A DNA stretch of 64,000 bases from Pocillopora verrucosa (taxonomy: Eukaryota > Cnidaria > Anthozoa > Scleractinia > Pocilloporidae): assembly GCF_036669915.1 (NCBI RefSeq), contig NC_089318.1:24984238-25048237 (forward strand), written 5' to 3'. Under the pieces are notes generated by a model. The model did no database searches. It was given only the letters and a program-made list of their open reading frames with translations, and was not told the origin of the DNA. Positions 60,959-64,000 of this stretch are shown piece by piece; position 1 is the first letter of the stretch; each line of letters starts with the position of its first letter. The translations under genes and the position numbers were made by a program.

Positions 60959-63900
60959 TCAATTCTTCACATTCTTTCTAGCCCAAGCTTCTGGTCCATG
61001 AACATCCTTTATCAGCATTATTTTGTCAACAACTTCCCCACCCTGATTACAATAACAACAAATGCAGAAATCAGTTTAACTTTCACCACAGGATACCAGT
61101 AGTTATATAAGCCTTTTTGCAAGAATTTGCCTCTGATTTTCCAGAAAAAAAATTATGAAATTAAGCAACATTACTAAAGAGGAAAAAAGGGTGCAGCAGA
61201 AATTTAAAAAAAAAATTAACTGGATGTCACCTGACCATCGAATGAGGAGTTCTCACATTCATAGACCAAATTTTCTCCTTCCAAACTTGCTCTTACGAGG
61301 TGCAAATGCCCTAAAGTTTATCCTATCCACTGGACTTACCAGGTCAACATCCACTTGCTGTATGCCTATGTGAGTCTTATTATGGATTGTCATCTGAGTG
61401 AAACCATAATTCAGGGTACGGAAAGCTGTCCAAAATGGCTTATCCTTCTTGAAAGGGTCATGCTTCGAAACACATCCCTGTAAGAAATACCATTCTATTG
61501 TAAATTAGCAGGAAAAACACAGTGAAACATACCAATGGTGCAAATCTTCACATTTGGGAGACAAGCCAGTTTGATCTATAGACGTGAGGAATAAGGACTT
61601 CTGGAAGGTAGGGGCATTTTAACTGTCCCCTCAACCCTTTAAGCCCTCAGAACACTGACAAAGATCTAATTTCTCCTTACAGTGTTACTGCTAAATAGCG
61701 TACTATGGTCATGAGAGTGAGAGAAATGATTGCCACCTAAAGAGGCTCTTGACTGTTAAACAAACTCCTCGCTAGTTCCACAGGAAATGTACAGAGAGCA
61801 GTAAAGAGAGTAAGTGGGCTTATGTTTGGAGGTAGAGGGCTTGAAGATCCCCTGAAGATTATGAACTTCAAGGAACAAGTGTAAACAACACCATGCAATC
61901 ACTGCCTTTATAAGTTATTACCTGCACTGCATGAAACTTATCATTCGCCACATTTTAAAACTGACTGTTTTACAAATTATCTCTTCATGTCTCAAAGCAA
62001 CTAATTTATAGTTCAGGGTTTTCAAATTTTGCAGCTTGTATTATGATAACTTTTTTAGCAGCTTATCTCCTGTTAGCTTTTTAATTAAGATAGATTAGTT
62101 AATGATTAGATTTGTAAAATTAATTTTTGTTAAGTAAATAAGCAATTCAGTTTTTGAACTGCCATGTATTTATGAATTAATAAACATCCAATTCAACTTC
62201 AAGGTAACAGGTCAGGTATTTTCATTGCGATAATCCTTTAGAGATCCTAACCTATCTATCATATTAGGCAGCTGTAATTTGCTTATGTAAAACAGAGAAC
62301 TAGTGTTGATAGCAAACATACCGCTGAACCAGTGATTATGTGTACTGGGGCGCAAGGGTTGGTGTACGGCTCCTCATGAGATCCATTGCAAACCTGGAAA
62401 GGGAAATATGAATTAAGAGTGTTCAAGAGCCATTACCTTTAACATATACACAACAAATTTAAGAGTCAAACACCATAGTGCTTGAAAGTACCAATTTTGC
62501 TACCTCCTTAGGGTATTTGACGAATAGCCAGTGACTCATGGTTTAACATTGCCTGTAAGACCCCTTACCTTCCTCTTTTAGCCTGTGGGCAAGCTTTTCT
62601 GGTTGCATTTCACCCTATGACCCCCTTCTAGGAACAACCTCCTATTGAAACTCCAGCCTTTCAGAAGTTGCGATGAAAGCAACATCCTGAAAGCAGCATC
62701 CATGGAGACTAAGAAACTAACAATTGGGCAAGGAGAAACTACAGCATGGTTCCAGTTTGATGCAAAATATTTTTTGATGAGCAAAGAAACTTTCAAGTCA
62801 AACCAAAACCACCACTGGATTTTGCTCTCCCCTGATTATTCACTCTTCAGTCTCCAAGGATGAGGAAACAGTGACCCTATTCTTTTGTCAAATAGGGCAC
62901 ATTTTAGTTACTCAAGGATAGAGATAACTTTAAATAAGCAACAGAAAAAGAATTCTAGATAGGACAACACAAAAAATCTCTGCTACACAGGCGCAAAGAT
63001 CAGATGGCACTTTATTTACTCTCAATACTTTTGCAACCAATCCTACGGCTTGTTCCAAGGGATTCAGTTAACCCTTTAACTCCCAGAAGTGATTAACATA
63101 AAACTTCTCCCTTCAATATCCATACATTCTTGGCAAACATGTAATGAGAATATTCAAACTTATCAGGTAGAAGCTGCTATCTTGATCTAGCACCAAGTTC
63201 TCATAACTAATTTAAAGGAAATGTGTGGCAGCTACAGAGGAGAATTGACAATCAGATCTTGGGAGTTAAAGGGTTAACAAAACAAATGCAACAGCACTCA
63301 GTGCAATGGTAGCACAAGAGTGAAAAGACAAAGAAGGTTTGATTTGGATCATGAGCTGACCCATATCTCCCTTTCCCGTTCACTTCCCCATCATTATCAC
63401 TATTCCTTTTATTCACTGCAAAGTTTCAGCAGGCTATACTGTTCACAACCTTACCTGCATGTTGTAAATGGGCCACAAACGTTCATAGGAGTGCTCATGG
63501 GCTTCCAACATCAAATCCACACCTAGAATAGGGATAGAAATTCTGCATGAATAAATATTTGAATATATTATGTTGTTTGAACACGGCTTGGCACAATTTA
63601 CTCTAAGTGCAAATTTTTTCCTCTTTGTGTTATCATGATTAATTTTGTCACCAAAAAATAATTACAATAAGAGTTCCAATCAAAGATCAATCTTGTTTCC
63701 AATAATGATTTTTTCATACCATATTTGTAAAACAAGTCTTCCAAAGGCCACAAATGCTTAGAGGTTATTCCAGTGCGAATCTAAAAAAAAAAACAAAAAA
63801 GATGTGTTAATACAGTACATGCAATCACCAAGAATGCTATTGATATCTAAGCTGCCTTAAAGGGCAACCACAAATATTTTCTTTGACCAAGGCTGTTGTT

Positions 63901-64000
63901 TTGAGATTGAGGAATTGGCTCTACCACTTTAGAATCAGAAACAGCCTTAAATGTTGTGTTGACGAACTTTATGGACCAATAAAAGGCCCCCTTTTCCCTA
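60959..64000 (-). CDS. ACP7-like: Purple acid phosphatase PAP3 (ACP7 family), 3' part, cut by window edge
   Basis: Five exons are visible on the minus strand: 63780-63720, 63522-63455, 62393-62322, 61477-61340 and 61042-60959 (TGA at 60961-60959). They match exons 9 to 13 of PAP2 in length and phase (61, 68, 72, 138 and 84 bases). The earlier eight exons, with the signal peptide and the first metal ligands, must lie right of the window. The visible part has the last metal-ligand motif AHEHSYER, the GSAGC junction and the C-terminus DVHGPEAWARKNVKN. It is a close tandem paralogue of PAP2. Exon 9 differs from PAP2 at one base only, while the other visible exons differ at roughly 12-18 percent of bases. 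No frame break is seen, so a working gene is likely. Confidence 0.88.
61631..61853. mobile_element. TTAA-type MITE, worn ends
   Basis: It starts TCAACCCTTTAAGCCCTCAG and ends GGAGGTAGAGGGCTTGAAG. Inner words AGATCTAATTTCTCCTTACA and AGAGAGTAAGTGGG mark it as a diverged, inverted type A copy. It lies in intron 11 of PAP3. Confidence 0.6.
63068..63277. mobile_element. TTAA-type MITE, type B, intact ends
   Basis: This is the best copy of the family. TTAACCCTTTAACTCCCA at the left is a perfect inverted match to TGGGAGTTAAAGGGTTAA at the right, over 18 bases. The length is 210 bp with no coding capacity. It lies in intron 10 of PAP3. Confidence 0.88.

Overview
The window is intron-rich animal DNA, AT-rich and full of short non-autonomous transposons. 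The genes and repeat families fit a cnidarian, most likely a stony coral, although nothing here fixes the species. Exons are short and have GT/AG borders. I rebuilt the multi-exon genes by hand, joining splice sites and checking the reading phase at every junction.

Layout. At the far left is one minus-strand exon of an RBM34-type RNA-binding protein, whose downstream exons lie off the window. From 2.8 to 9.2 kb come transposon remains, including a decayed Mutator-like element of about 4.3 kb with inverted ends. From 9.2 to 21.4 kb I recognise no gene. This stretch holds local duplications, simple repeats, a 100-N assembly gap and two weak gene candidates. A minus-strand exon at 21.5 kb encodes a clean signal peptide, but the rest of that gene is uncertain. 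From 23.2 to 33.1 kb two plus-strand calmodulin-like genes lie in tandem. They share intron positions, and both have a good N-terminal EF-hand pair and a worn C-terminal pair. From 36.5 kb to the right edge is a cluster of three purple acid phosphatases (acid phosphatase type 7 family): PAP1 (+, 455 aa, complete), PAP2 (-, 437 aa, complete) and PAP3 (-, cut by the right edge). A complete 17beta-HSD1/RDH8-type short-chain dehydrogenase (+, 287 aa) sits between PAP2 and PAP3, head to head with PAP2.

How the genes relate. The two EF-hand proteins are probable calcium sensors. The phosphatases have N-terminal membrane-targeting sequences and all metal ligands where their exons are present, so they should act in the secretory route, at the cell surface or outside. 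The dehydrogenase is an NAD(P)-dependent enzyme of the steroid/retinoid-type branch. I see no evidence that these genes form one pathway; the clustering looks like tandem duplication.

Repeats. A family of roughly 200-bp elements with TTAA ends and CCCTTT...AAAGGG termini occurs at least 11 times. Other structures include a foldback element in PAP1 intron 1, a 31-bp minisatellite of 8 units in a calmodulin-like intron, and several hairpin-forming families.
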